NCBI GenBank assembly: GCA_039621445.1
Contig: CP154956.1
Span: forward strand, 33,453,437-33,517,436
Length of the DNA: 64,000 nucleotides
From: Euglena gracilis
Lineage: Eukaryota > Euglenida > Euglenophyceae > Euglenales
Direction of reading: 5' to 3'
The position numbers were made by a program, and so were the translations under genes. The first letter of the stretch is position 1; every line of letters begins with the position of its first letter. Of the stretch, positions 1 through 20,264 are shown one piece after another. Below the pieces are notes generated by a model, which saw only the letters and a program-made list of their open reading frames with translations, was not told the DNA's origin and made no database searches.

Positions 1-2025
1 TATCTTTCTCAGACCAAATAGTTTTGTCGTCCAAACTTCAAATTTTGACACATAATCACTTGACTCATTGCTTGGCATCACAAGAAGGGAAAAAAATGGA
101 ACAGAATGGCAGAAAATCAAGTTTTTTGTGCTTTGCCCTAATAGGGCACAGCGCCTTAATAAGTTCACACCCCTTGGGGTCCGAAACTATGTCCTTAAAA
201 TGTGCACATCCGTGCACTTATTAGGGGGTTTCCGCCTTTTTTTTTTTGAAAAGGTTGCAAAAAATTTTTGTGCATTTGAACATAAATGCAGTACACGTGT
301 GTGCATATGTATATGCACACATATTTGTAAATGCACATATATGCTGTACGTTTGCATCGTGTGTTAAGTAACTTAACCCCCCCAAATAAGACCCAGGGCT
401 TATTTTTGGGTCCATTGCGTTTGGAAACCAGCCAAAGTGGCATTTAAGGGTTTTCGCCGATTTGGGCGCAACTGCGCGCGAGGACACAGTACCCACACCC
501 AGCACCAAACCGCGCGCATTTGTGCCCGTGGACGTAAGCACTTTGTGCGCACTTGCGCACGTTTATGGGCTTGTTTAGGGACCCTGAGGCCCGGGTTGAA
601 AGCCGATGCAGAGAGGTGATACACCCCGCAAGTGTCGTGCGCATGTGCGCGCGTTGGTTACTCCCACCGCTTCGTTAGGGCTGGCCTCATTTGAAATATC
701 TGCCAACACACACACGTCACAACGTTCAGCAAGCAAGGTGTTCCAACCCTTGGACGTACCCGCAGGAGTGAGACATGTGTGCACACTCAGTGCGCGGGCG
801 CAACCCAGTGGGTATGTCCATGTCCAATAGCCGACAGGCCTTTGATGCAGTCGGGCGCTCAGGAAGCGCTCGCGGAGTAGTGCGGACGGCGCTACACGTC
901 GCCGTCATGGACCCCGAGACGTGACTCTGAACGTGACCCGCACAGCCAAAGGAGCGGCGTCCTCATGCACAGTTGCGAATGTTCCTGAACCTCTCCAGCA
1001 GACCTGTGCCATGGTCGCCCATCGGCGAAGCAAAATAAGCCGAGGCCCTGATGGCAGCCAGTGAGAGAATGCAGTCGCCAATGTACAGCTGCTGTCTTGA
1101 GCAGTGCCATGAAAGCCTGAGCGGTCGTGTGCGCTCTCCAACACCCTCCGAATCCATGGGAGGCACGCCCATAAAGATCCCGGACGTTCCGCTTGACCTG
1201 GAAAGAGCCTTAGGATGCCTGCGGCTGTCTCCAGGGCGCCAGGTATACGGAGCCCATTGTTTGTTCCTTGGGAATTATGCATCTTCCAACATTTCGAAAA
1301 CCAGCATGGTTTTGGAAACCGAAAGATGCAGAGAATAGACACTGAGTGGCAGAACATCTTCCGGCAGACAGGATGCCCCAGGGGTGCTTGCCAACTGAGT
1401 TCGCTCTCAGAAAGTCCCAGTAGGAATATCCGACGTCGCGAAGCAAATTCGGGGTTTGAGGACCTTTCTCCGAGGCGCGCCAAAGGCTTTTCGAAAGGGA
1501 CGCTAGCAATCAGGTGCAGTTGTGCGCGACCCGAGGGGGGAGAGCCTTTTTTTTGCAGCCGTCCTCCGGCGGTGAGGTGCCAGGCTTTCAAGCACGGGAG
1601 GGTAACGTTTTTTTTTTAATTTTTCAAGTCGCCGGCCGGTGTTGCAAACCCGAGAGGGACAAACCAACGACAGCGTAAAAAAGTGTCCGCCGGCAGCGGT
1701 CTTCCGGGGTGCAAACTGCGAGAGACCACTGCCGACGGGACGACTGAAAGCAAGGGGTCGCCGGCGTCTGTAGTTTCAATCCCGGCAAATGAAGGCAGGC
1801 GGACGTCCTCTCCAGCTCGAGGTGTCCAACACTGGCAGCTCAGGTCTTGTGTCTTTACCATCTGCTGTTTGTTCCACAGTTTTCAGCGGCCGACGCGTAA
1901 TACTGCATAAATTAGGGGGTAAACTTTTGAGATGCCTGCATGACAACGTTTGTCTTCTCAGTGTCGCCGCTCATTCTGGCGACCCCACTGAGGCGTGTAC
2001 CCACGCTTGGCCAGTAGGATCGCGC

Positions 2026-2170
2026 GCATATGCGCCCAATCTTACTGACCAAGCGTGCACATATGCGCCTGATTTTGAGGTCAGGTCAGGTCGTGCGCAA
2101 GTGCGCGCCAGGTGCTGTGTCCTATCGTGCGCAGGTGCGCGCGATCGTGCCGTGTGGTGTGCGCATGTCG
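2026..2170. repeat. Minisatellite built on palindromic TGCGCA-type sites
   Basis: Variants of a near-palindrome (GTGCGCA-NN-TGCGCGC and relatives such as GTGCACATATGCGCC) recur about every 30-40 bases, roughly five times. Similar isolated sites lie at 545-560, 640-655 and 12570-12585, so the motif is dispersed. No coding function is visible. Confidence 0.5.
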
Positions 2171-2510
2171 CTCCCGGGTCCGGAACCGCGGACAATTTTG
2201 GATTATTTTTTCCCCTTGACAATCCAGGCCGAAAAAGAATCATTTTTCAGGTTCCCAAAAACACTAAAGCATTTTCCTTCGGCGCTTCGTGCAACATGCA
2301 AATTGGTGCAAATTGACATTGACCATCTTTTTTAATCTATTTATTACAATAAATAACACATATAAGCAAATAATGCATGAGCAGAAACTAATTCTGTTTC
2401 TGCTTCTAATAAATCTACAGGAATTCTACTTCCATTATCCCAAAATTTTTGAAATTGCATCTTTTTTGTGTCTGAAATTGGGGTTTTTGGTAATTTTTCA
2501 GGAAATATCT

Positions 2511-2549
2511 TTCACTGTCCCCGGCGCAAAGCGCCGGGGACAGTGAAAG
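2511..2549. repeat. Perfect palindrome, 18-bp stem with AAA loop
   Basis: TTTCACTGTCCCCGGCGC and its exact reverse complement are separated by AAA. It sits at the 3-prime part of an R1 copy and contains one of the recurrent GGCGC-NNN-GCGCC hairpins (2523-2535). Confidence 0.9.
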
Positions 2550-2573
2550 TCGGGGGAGGTCTTATTTGGGGAG

Positions 2574-2853
2574 CAGGCTGTTTTTTTAGTCGGGTGCCGA
2601 CCCCACCCGGGGGGGTGCCTGCCTGGGCAGGCACCCCAAGGCTCCAAATCCGACCCCCCCGGGGGGGGGTACACAGCCAAAAGTGCCCTAGCACAGACCC
2701 GGCGCCGGGGAGCCAAAAATGGCCTATTTTCAAAGGAATGTGCCTGGGCACAGGCCGAAATCCGACCCCCCCCGGGGGGGGTAGTGTCTGCCTGGGCAGG
2801 CACTCATAGGCACTCCGGACCCCCCCCCCCTGGGGTTGGTAAAAAACAGCCTG
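2574..2853. mobile_element. hAT-like MITE with 8-bp target duplication
   Basis: The 280-bp element begins CAGGCTGTTTTTTTAG and ends TAAAAAACAGCCTG, which are inverted. It is flanked by an exact 8-bp direct repeat TTGGGGAG at 2566-2573 and 2854-2861. CAGG-type termini with an 8-bp duplication are typical of hAT-superfamily non-autonomous elements (family knowledge). There is no ORF, and the interior is C/G-run rich. It was inserted into an R1 copy. Confidence 0.75.
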
Positions 2854-3268
2854 TTGGGGAGGAGGGACTTATTTGTGGATTTTTGCTCAATCAGCCCAAA
2901 AGGGGTGTTTTACATTTGGGTGTGTCTTATTTTTGGAGTCCAGTGGATCAGCCGACCAGCTGATCAGTCCATGGTCAGCCCTTCCTTGGGTCAATTTATT
3001 TGTGGTCATATGCCTACAATAATGACCACAGGATTTGCGAATCTTCTGACATGTATTAGGTGCACTACATATTAGGCCTTGTGGAGACAGATTTGAAATT
3101 TGCCAACAATAATAGTGAGCCCAGGTCAGTTGGCCATTAAATAACATCAGCTGTCTGGGCTTTTCTTGGTGCAGTTCAGGCAACATTGCCATAAAATGTT
3201 ACCCCTAGTCCAAGAACAGCAGTGTTCTGACCAGGGTGTGACGTAGGGCTGAGCTCTTTGGGAGACCA

Positions 3269-3590
3269 CGCTCATTTTCGGCTCAAAAACAGTTTTTCCG
3301 GGTCCGAGAGGCCAAAAAACATCGATTCGGGAAAAAAATTTCGATTTTTTTTTCGACTTTTTTGACTCGGTTTTGACCCAAAGTCAATGGGTTGGCGGCC
3401 CAAAACGAAGCGCCGGCGGGTCGAAAAACGCTCATTTTCGGCCCAAAAACAGTTTTTCTGGGTCCGGGAGGCCAAAAAACATGGCTTTGGGCGAAAAATT
3501 TTTTTCGGTTTTTTTTGACTTTTTGGCCCGAAAACGGCCAAGTCGAACGGTGGGAAAAGTGTACAAAATGGCCCAAATTGGCCGAAAAAC
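3269..3590. repeat. Two tandem copies of a 160-bp unit
   Basis: Copies start at 3269 and 3429, each with CGCTCATTTTCGGCYCAAAA, then CAGTTTTTCYGGGTCCG and GAGGCCAAAAAACAT. Divergence between copies is modest and a long T/A-run interior follows. It is not coding. Confidence 0.75.
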
Positions 3591-3690
3591 GGCCGTATCT
3601 CGCGCTAGGCGGGGAGTTGCGGGGAAATCAAACTACCAGCAGATAGGGCGTTCAAAGGGCTTCAAATTATGTCTCCGAACATTTTTTTCC
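3560..3690 (+). repeat. Dispersed repeat, reverse-complement copy at 63085-63200
   Basis: Both loci share GGCGGGGAGTTGCGGGGAAA, then TCAAA, a block around AGAT, and CAAAGGGCTTCAAATTA or a close variant. The two copies are in opposite orientation about 60 kb apart. The class is unknown. Confidence 0.6.
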
Positions 3691-4062
3691 CCCAAATAGA
3701 AGCTCCCCGGGATGCTATTCGGTCACATATTTGTTTTTGCATTGCATTTTCATTGCTTGTCTCATTTTCATTGCCTTGTATCATAAGTGACCATTTCCAA
3801 ATGAAGAAGAAAATATACAGTATCTTTATCAGTATCTCAATTTTGGATGTTCACCTCTACTGCTCCCAAATTGTGTCTTCACCAAATGACTCTCCTTGTT
3901 GAATTTGAATGGGGGAGGAGCAATACTCGCAATTACTGCTCCCCCACAAAAATATCCCAAACCCAAATGTCAAATGATTGACGCAAAAGCTGGCTTTTTT
4001 GGGAACCAGGGGCTGGTGACAAGGGACGTGCTCCCGCGATAATGAAGCATTATGCAAGCCAC

Positions 4063-4136
4063 ACAAACACACAATACACAACACACGCACACGCGCGCGT
4101 GCACTCACACACAAACACATATACACACATATACAT
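4063..4136. repeat. CA-rich microsatellite
   Basis: Imperfect (CA)n with ACACGCACACGCGCGC interruptions, just upstream of the first kelch exon. Confidence 0.7.
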
Positions 4137-4352
4137 GCGCAACAGACAGATTTTGCCCTCAGATTTTACCCTCCCCAGGTTGGTGTTATGGGTAGGGAGA
4201 AGGAAAGGAAGGTATTTTCAAGCATATTTAATGTTGTCTCCGTTGACTTGGACCCAATACAGACCTTGTGGTGTGTGGTGCTCTGGGCATGAACCCCACA
4301 AGGCTCCCCTCCCCCTGGGTTGCAACACCAAAACATCCATTTTCTCTTCCAG

Positions 4353-13631
<9,279 letters not shown>

Positions 13632-13748
13632 GGTCGGAGCCGTACTGTACAGTGCTCCTCCTCTGAGCCACATCCACCAGGCCCCGCACCAATCAATTTG
13701 CTCCGCAACGAGGATCCTGTCGCCTGGATTGTGAACCTACCCCAAAAT

Positions 13749-13754
13749 AATAAA
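13749..13754 (+). promoter_or_regulatory. Candidate polyadenylation hexamer AATAAA after the kelch stop
   Basis: AATAAA lies 118 nt after the kelch TGA. Whether this organism uses AATAAA is unknown, so this is only a candidate. Confidence 0.25.
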
Positions 13755-14401
13755 GGCGGGAGATATTTTGCATGGCATAAAAGTACGCAAAAAAAAAACA
13801 CGTGGGACCACAATACATTTTCCCGGAAACCACCCAAATCAATTAAACTTATGTTAAATCATAAAAAGAAGCTTTAGCCAGACTTTTTTTTTTCAAGTGA
13901 AGGCACGCAGCATGTAAAAATACGTGAAATCATCGTTCCTCCCTGCCAACTGTATCAGAGTTATTTCTGCTTTGCAAACCGTCTTCGAGTCAAGCAACAA
14001 TCAACTTTTCACCAAGTTTCCTTTTTTTGTATTTTCATCCTCGTCCTCTGTTGACCTTCCCTCACTATCCCCTCCTCCAAAAAAGTTTCATTTTCCTTTT
14101 TGTGCAAAACATTTTTCTTCTTTTGCATAAATGCTCAAAGACCCTCTTTCAACCAACCAGCCTCGCCTCTTATGCCCCCGTGGATGGAAGTGGAAATAAA
14201 TGTTGTGAATTTTTGGCATTCCCTCTCTTGCTTTCCTATGGTGCCAGCACCCTCTCCTCATGAGAATTGCTCTTTTCTCCGAGTGGTTTGAAATGTTCCT
14301 TTGCGCAATCTCGCAAAGAAACATTTCATATGGATTATTTTTCGAAATCAGGCAAGTGTTCAAACTTGAGGTATGTTGTTTGAGGCTTTAACAGTGGGGA
14401 T
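13755..14401. other. Intergenic DNA, nothing recognised
   Basis: T/C-rich tract with short unremarkable open frames. Confidence 0.5.
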
Positions 14402-14600
14402 CAGGGGTTTTTTTTAGTCTTGGACCCGGTGGTAGGGTGGGTGGGTCCGGCCGACCCCCCCTCCCGGAGGGGGTGGAATATACTCTTTGGCACCGAAGGC
14501 TTCGAATATTTTTGAAAAAGGTGCATTTTGGCATTTTTCGCGATTTTTTTGGCCATTTTTGGGAAAGGGGGGTCCCCCGGGACTGCGTTCAAGCCCCAGA
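14402..14600 (-). mobile_element. Truncated copy of the CAGGGGTTTTTT hAT-like MITE family
   Basis: CAGGGGTTTTTTTTAGTC is followed by GGGTGGGTGGGTCCGGCC, GGAGGGGGTGGAATATAC, a GGCACCGAAGGC hairpin-like core, then TTTTTCGCGATTTTTTTGGC and GGGGTCCCCCGGGAC. This is the same order as the reverse complement of 57126-57407. The distal terminus is not found, so the copy looks truncated. Confidence 0.6.
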
Positions 14601-14639
14601 AGACTGGCCATTGACCGGCCCTCAAACCCAAGGGCGGTC

Positions 14640-15020
14640 CTTAAGGGGCAGTCCTCAATGGGTGGTTCAGCGGGACATATGGTGCAACAGCCTGACACAT
14701 TTTTTTCGAACCTCTCAGACATGCAAACGCTGTGTTTGCACTGTCTTCCTGTCTCAGAAGTCCCCACCAGGGGTTTTTTTTTTTGAGACCTAGGGGGTCC
14801 CCCCCACCCACCCACCCCCGAGGGAGGGGTTCGCCCCCGAGGGGGGGGGTCAAAATTTTTTTGAAGAGTCAAAAAAATGCGTTTTTAATGCTTTTGGGTG
14901 GATGGTCGTCCAAGAAGAAGACGTCGACCCATTTCTGCCAAAGTATGACAGTTTTTTTCAGACATTTTTTCTTTGGGCTTTTCATTTAATGTGCTGGGCC
15001 TTTTTTTGCCTAAGACTGCC
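14640..15020 (+). repeat. Relative of the 11.8-kb TIR element
   Basis: Begins near GGGCGGTCCTTAAGG and ends near GCCTAAGACTGCCC. The interior GGGTGGATGGTCG and GACGTCGACCCATTT match the family. It also carries an internal CAGGGGTTTTTTT at 14767, suggesting a composite or nested locus. Confidence 0.45.
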
Positions 15021-17229
15021 CTGAACACAGGTATTCCTAAGTCACCAAACAAACCCACTTGCAGGCAATGTCCCATTTCGACAAAAAGACTGGGGATGAA
15101 GGGCACCTTTGAGCTAATTTTTCTAGGGATAACCTAGAATTGCCATTTACAGTGATGTTTTAGGAGTTATAAATGATTTTTTTTCACAGGCTCAATTGCC
15201 AAATTTAGGCCCAGAATCCGGGTCTTTTGCCATATTCGTGTTGCAAATGGAAGGTGCAGCAAATCCCTCATCTTATGGTCGCAATGCGAACCTCACCCCA
15301 CTAAACTACTGGCCCAGATTGGGTAGTGGTTCAGTAGCATTGGACAGTGGTGTCTCACCCACAAATATCTTTATCTTTATGGGCAGGCACGACACCAAAG
15401 CATCACCCCACACCGCCTTCAACCAAGCCACGCTTTCCCCTCTTTAGCCCAATCACATGACAATGGTTCAATTTCTTCTGGCCAATGTTCTCAACAGGTT
15501 TTTGCTGAAGGTTTGCAGGTTGATTCACCAAGACCCCAACCACCACTGACGTTTGCAGACCCGGCCATCCTGCCCCTCATCTTTATAACATTTCACCCAC
15601 GCGAGGCATCTGCGATTTCAGAAATTTCAGGTTGATCCTTTCAGAAAGTCAATCACACTGCCGCCTTGGTTTCACACTTTCACACACTGCAATTCCCCGG
15701 AAGACAGTGTGTGAAACACAGGGCATTGATTCCCCGGTGATCCAGCCCGACCCCCGCAAAAAGAAAACCAAAGAACACGCACAAGTCAATACTTTACCAC
15801 ACTACCTCAGCATGTTATTCCTTAAACGAACACAGCGTGTGCGCATTCCTTCACAGATTTTTTTTTTGTGAGAAGGTCAGGTCAATGTGCTTTGTTTTTC
15901 CGTTTTTCTGTGCCCATTTTCTGTGCTGTTTCAACAAAGTTTGCCACAGCTCTGAGTGGTTGAAATTGTCATCCTGCCTTCAATTATATTTTTTAATCAA
16001 AATAGTTCGTTCCTACCTTGCTTAGGTTTCAACCAGACAACTGTGTCTGTTTTTCTTTTCAATTATGTCATTTCATTTCAATTTCATTAATTTTTCATCC
16101 ACTGATTTGCATGCCCCGGTAATAAGCCCTCCCCAGCCAACAAAGCGAATGCTCAAATTGCTTCACATTTCCCACTGACTCCCAAAGGAGTACAACAACA
16201 AAAAACAACGGCAAACCAAAATAAGAAACATACAATGAAAAATTCCCGGAGGAGTTTTCCCTCGATGTCAGGGATTGGTTGGCGGCATTTCAAACTCCAG
16301 TCTCTGGTACCTGGTTGGAACAGACAAAGTCCACCTGGGTCCAAAGTGATCCAGTGGGGTCGAAATTATCGTGCACGCAACAACTTTGCAATGCCAAACC
16401 ATTGGACCGAGTCCAGCAGCGGGTGACCACCAGCTCCAGGCACCATGGCACCAGCATAATTATTGGGGATTTCAATTTCATTTTTTGTTGTGTCCCCAAT
16501 CCATCAGACACTGTTGGGACACTGCATCGCTGCACTTCGATTTCAGGGACGCCCACGTGCACCAACACTTCTGCTTCTTCTTCTCACCCTTTTAACTGTT
16601 GGCGTCTCTGTGTGTGACCTGATGGGGGCTGACTACGATGAAAGCTTTGATCTGCAAAAGCCTTATGCAGAGAAAGTGTAATTGATAACGTGAGTATGTG
16701 TGCATTTGCTGACATATTTTTTATTTAGCGTTCTGCATTTCGTCACCTGCTGAGGCTGGAAAAAAAAAGAATAGTCTCAGTTTAATGGCCAACTTCAGGT
16801 GTCCCAGTCACGGTCGATCCCAGTCCCCTGGCGCTCTACCCTCCAGTGGAGGTTGAACCTGACCGCCCCTCCGCCCAGATTGATTTCCACAGCTGTACAA
16901 TACAACGACGCAGATCCGCAATATGTTTGCCAGGAGGGCTCCGCTGCATCGGTCTTGGGAACCCAGCCCTGCCAAAATCTACCCCCCCACCCTCAGTCGT
17001 AATACACACCTGAAGGCCTGTTTACTAGCCCCCCCATCTCCGCAAAGTGAAGCCCAACTTTGATGAACAAGGACGCGATATGGGGGATGAAAATCTAAAA
17101 TTTGGTTTTTCAAACAAATGAAATAAAAAGGAACCCAAGAGTGCTGTTTTTCGAAATAGAAGAAAAAGGACAAGAGACAAAACACCTTACTGGCCGGGAG
17201 AGGCGTCTGAAAAGGAGGGCGAAACAGCT
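15021..17229. other. Intergenic DNA with one weak candidate exon pair
   Basis: Mostly unremarkable. An acceptor-like CAG at about 16546 is followed by a frame with a hydrophobic TLLLLLLTLLTVGVSV stretch and an acidic tail, stopping near 16681. A second open stretch lies at 16799-17010. The phases do not join cleanly with GT-AG, so I do not call a gene. Confidence 0.3.
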
Positions 17230-17600
17230 GGAGACCTTGCAATCAAACCACCGACATAATTTGGTGGTATATACATAGAACCGCACCAGAGGTAATTCAT
17301 TTCGACGGGCGTCAATCCCTCTTGGCTGGAGCAAACTCCCACGTACCGACCCTGATGTTTTATCCGAAGTATCGAGGCAGTTGTGTATGTCCCTGACACA
17401 GCCTGAGTCAACAACGTATGTTGTTCGATGGTCATAGGTTTTTTTTCTCTCCAACAAGAAGCTATCTTTTTTATTGTGTGAAGATGAGCTTCGCCTTTGG
17501 AGCTGCGGAGCAGTTCCGGTGAGGAAAGCCTCGGGGGAGCCCACCTGCTGCCCCACCACAGCTGGTGGACAATATCCGGACGAATGTGCTGCCTGCAAGC
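17230..17600 (-). pseudogene. Possible decayed DEAH-box helicase fragment (motifs IV-VI region)
   Basis: On the minus strand one frame reads LSSPELL, then KKIAS and PMTIE. A one-base frame change leads to TYVVDSGCV, followed 20 or so residues later by LLQP, an ARRN segment and RFYVYTT. In DEAH/RHA helicases the order is PPE, RKIVVSTN, TSxTIDGI, YVVDSG and then the arginine-finger motif and RLYT. The order and spacing agree, but the QRAGRAGR box is badly altered (QPRGIDARRN-like) and a frameshift is needed. If correct it is a dead copy or an alignment artefact; no flanking helicase exons were recognised. Confidence 0.3.
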
Positions 17601-17778
17601 AGGTGATGGTTGCTGCCCTCGCTTCCCTGGCAAAGGATCCAGCGCAACCGATGGCGCCCGCCCACCACCGAGGCTTTCTTGTTGTGCGGATCTCTTTCGC
17701 CCTTGCCAGATCACTGTTCATAGGGACGGCGGATTTCTTAAGCTGCAGCATGTGACAGGGTCCAGGGGTTGATGTAAA

Positions 17779-18005
17779 ACCCCCCTAATAGAAGCACGGG
17801 TGCGCTTATAGCGGACCGCTGCCTCCGGCGGCGGGGGGGGTGCGCTTCTATTTGGACCCCAGCCATGCAATTTTTGTTGATTTCCTGAAGAAACCTCATC
17901 AAAATGGGGGTGCTTGTAGCGGACCGCCGTCTTTGGCGGCGGGGGGGTGCGCTTTTATTTGGACACTGCGCTTGTAGCTAAGCCGCACTTCTATTAGGGG
18001 GGGGG
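17779..18005. mobile_element. TIR element CCCCCTAATAGAAG with internal duplication
   Basis: CCCCCTAATAGAAG at the left and CTTCTATTAGGGGG at the right are inverted. Two internal direct copies share TAGCGGACCGC, GGCGGCGGGGGGGTGCGCTT and TATTTGGAC (about 17809-17862 and 17911-17963). TCCAGGGGTT occurs on both sides (17761-17770 and 18020-18029). It is non-coding. Confidence 0.6.
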
Positions 18006-18937
18006 GTTCAAGGAGGGTGTCCAGGGGTTTAGATGGGAGGTGCCCCCCCAGAAGGGGCGTCGTAAACCAGGGATCTTCCCATTTCCCAAAAGGAAATTCA
18101 CAAAAAAATCACGGAGGATCACGGAAATGGGCGGAAGGCCATTTTCACGGAAGTAACGGAAATTCATGGAAATTCACGGATGAGGCGGAGGAGGGTTCAG
18201 GGATATTGTGTTTTTTTTTGCATGTGCGTTTCTTGTTTTTGTGCATTTTTGATGGGATGGGTTAATCACTTTTCAAAAAAAAAATCCAAGGACAAATGGT
18301 TTTTTCGCGCTTTCCCTCTATTTTGAACAATTTCTTTTTTACCAACACGTTTGGATAGGAATTGATGAGTGGATTGATAGGTCTGGGCATTGAAATAGGG
18401 ATTTCTAAATTGTTTTTTTTTGTGGGAAACTGTGCATACAATCAGAAACATTTTGGTGGGGTGCAAGGGAAGGTCTACACTGTGGCATGCGTTCAGCTGG
18501 ATTGCAAAGGGCCAACCCTGGGGGATCAAGCGCTCGGAATTGGTTTCAACTCTTTTCAAGGCTGCAAGGGATATGGGATCATTCCAAGCAATGTCATCGC
18601 ATTTGTATCTGATATAGAGGCCGTTTTGAAGAAGGCGTCTTCAGAAATCTTGTTCAGCTCTATCTTGTTCAGCTATCGTCAAGCTTAGTGGAGGCTATGT
18701 GTCAGCCGCATTATGAACAACATTGGCACGTTTTTCGAAAAAAGGAAATTCACGAAAAATTACGGGAAATCACGGAAAATTGCGGATACGTTTTGGCCTC
18801 GGCCAGCTTGGAAATGAGAGGAGGAACCCTACCTAACCAACCCCCACCTGCCCTTTCCTTGAACCCTGCCACGGCCCCCAAATTCATCAACAGTAGTTCC
18901 ACTTGTAAAATGTTCAAGAATCAAGCACATTTGAAAT

Positions 18938-19318
18938 CAGGGGTTTTTATAAGCCAGAGGGGGGGGGTAGCCAGCCAGCACCCTTTTTTTTCCCCCCAGC
19001 CAGCACCTCCCAGCCGGGGTGCGGACCCCCTTCCCAGGGGCCGCAATAAAGTTTAGGCCAGCTTGGCAAAGCCGGGCTGGACCGAAAAATTTGGAAGTTT
19101 GGCCAAAAACTTCCAAAAGAGAAACGTGGCCAAAAAAGGAATTTTTGGGTGGTTTCTGGGCTTCCACCCCAAATTTTGGCTGAAAAATGCCAACCCAGCT
19201 GGATTTGGGCTTTTTAGGGGAGCCTCCTCTGGACCCTCCCCTCCCTTGGGGGGTCCCCAGCAAAGAGAGTCCAACCGGCCCGCGGGACCCCCCCATCTGG
19301 GGTCTTTAAAAACACCTG
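18938..19318. mobile_element. hAT-like MITE, 381 bp
   Basis: Ends are CAGGGGTTTTTATAAG and CTTTAAAAACACCTG (inverted, with a few mismatches). The 8-bp flanks TTTGAAAT (18930-18937) and TTTAAAAT (19319-19326) match 7 of 8. There is no ORF. Confidence 0.65.
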
Positions 19319-19789
19319 TTTAAAATCCTTCTCCTCAATGCCTTGTTGTTCACAGTTAACCTCGTTTTAGTTCACAGTGAAACCCGTTTTAACATTCAAA
19401 AACATCCAAACGAGGTGCCTGTTTGACATCATGCTGGTGTCAGTGTTCCCAGAAAATGCAAGCACAAATGTTCTTGAAATGGTTACAGTTCCATGCAGTG
19501 CATAAACTACCCAAATAATAATCACTCCACAAATAGTACCCTCCCCTGAAGGCCGACTGAGGGCTATGGTGAGGGGAAAAAAATACAAGAAAGGACAATC
19601 TCTGCAACTGCAAAGATCACATGAATGGATGACATTTAGTCATAAAATGTACCAGAGAATCAAAACATCACGTGAACAAAGGATACAGGTGGAGACAGAA
19701 CTGGACATTGAGAGGAATTGCTTGTTATAGAGTGCATTTGGCTCTCCTTGTGGTACAAATCAAACTTTTTTTTTGATGAAGCGAAGAAA

Positions 19790-20264
19790 CCCCCCCCCAA
19801 AAATAAGACCCGGGTCTTATTTTTGGGTCCGTTGCTGTAAACCTCCAGGGGGGGTCTTATTTTTGGGGGGGGTCTTATTTTTGGATTTTTTCTTGACCGA
19901 CCCGGGCCCGGAAAAAACATCATTTTTTAGGTTCCCAAAAACACTAAAAATTTTCCTTCGGCGCTTCGCGCCATGTGTAAATTTGTGTAAGTTGACATTT
20001 AGCATGTTTTTTTGCACTTCAAGAATCTGAAATTTTTTGAAATTTCATCATTTTTGTGTGTGAAATTTGGGTTTTTGGCAATTTCTCAGGGAAAATTTTC
20101 ACCGTCCCCGGCGCTTCGCGCCGTCAGGGGGGGTCTTATTTATGGGGGGGGGTCTTATTTTTGGATTTTTGCTCGATCGGCCCAGGGGGTGTCTTATTTT
20201 TTGGGGGGGTCTTATTTTTTGGGGGGGTCTTATTTTGGGGGGGTTAACTTCACCTCGCTCTCCA
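19790..20264 (+). repeat. R1 dispersed repeat, best-preserved copy
   Basis: It opens with a 32-bp perfect palindrome, then GGTCCGTTGCTGTAAACCTCC, split here as GGTCCGTTGCTG and TAAACCTCC. GGGGTCTTATTTTTGG blocks, a GGTTCCCAAAAACACTAAA block and two GGCGCTTCGCGCC hairpins (19960 and 20110) follow, and it finishes with four more GGGGTCTTATTTT blocks. No coding sequence. Confidence 0.65.
19797..19828. repeat. 32-bp perfect palindrome at the R1 start
   Basis: CCCAAAAATAAGACCC is followed directly by its reverse complement. A decayed version sits at about 378-410. Confidence 0.9.

Larger units (their letters stand above)
2205..2940 (+). repeat. R1 dispersed repeat copy, interrupted at 2574-2853 by a MITE
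   Basis: The segment 2205-2573 aligns by eye with 19880-20125. Shared blocks include AGGTTCCCAAAAACACTAAA, CTTCGGCGCTTCG, a TTGACATT stretch, TTTTGTGTSTGAAATT and a CCCCGGCGC hairpin followed by GGGGTCTTATTT. Homology resumes after 2853 with a GGATTTTTGCTC block, so this R1 copy was split by the MITE. R1 carries no long ORF and has T/G-rich ends with repeated TCTTATTTTTGGGGG blocks. Its class is unknown. Confidence 0.6.
1..4352. other. Flank or upstream intron of the kelch gene; repeats, no exon recognised
   Basis: I found no convincing exon here. Open frames are short, overlap each other on both strands and lack domain motifs. The acceptor at 4351-4352 shows that the first recognised kelch exon is internal, so part of this stretch is probably intron of the same gene. 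It holds an imperfect palindrome of the R1 type (about 375-418), TGCGCA-rich DNA (470-800 and 2026-2170), an R1 repeat copy interrupted by a MITE, and a tandem duplication near 3.3-3.6 kb. Confidence 0.5.

Noticed and set aside
905-1591. 228-codon minus-strand frame
   Set aside because: No recognisable motif, overlapped by several plus-strand frames, and no supporting splice structure.
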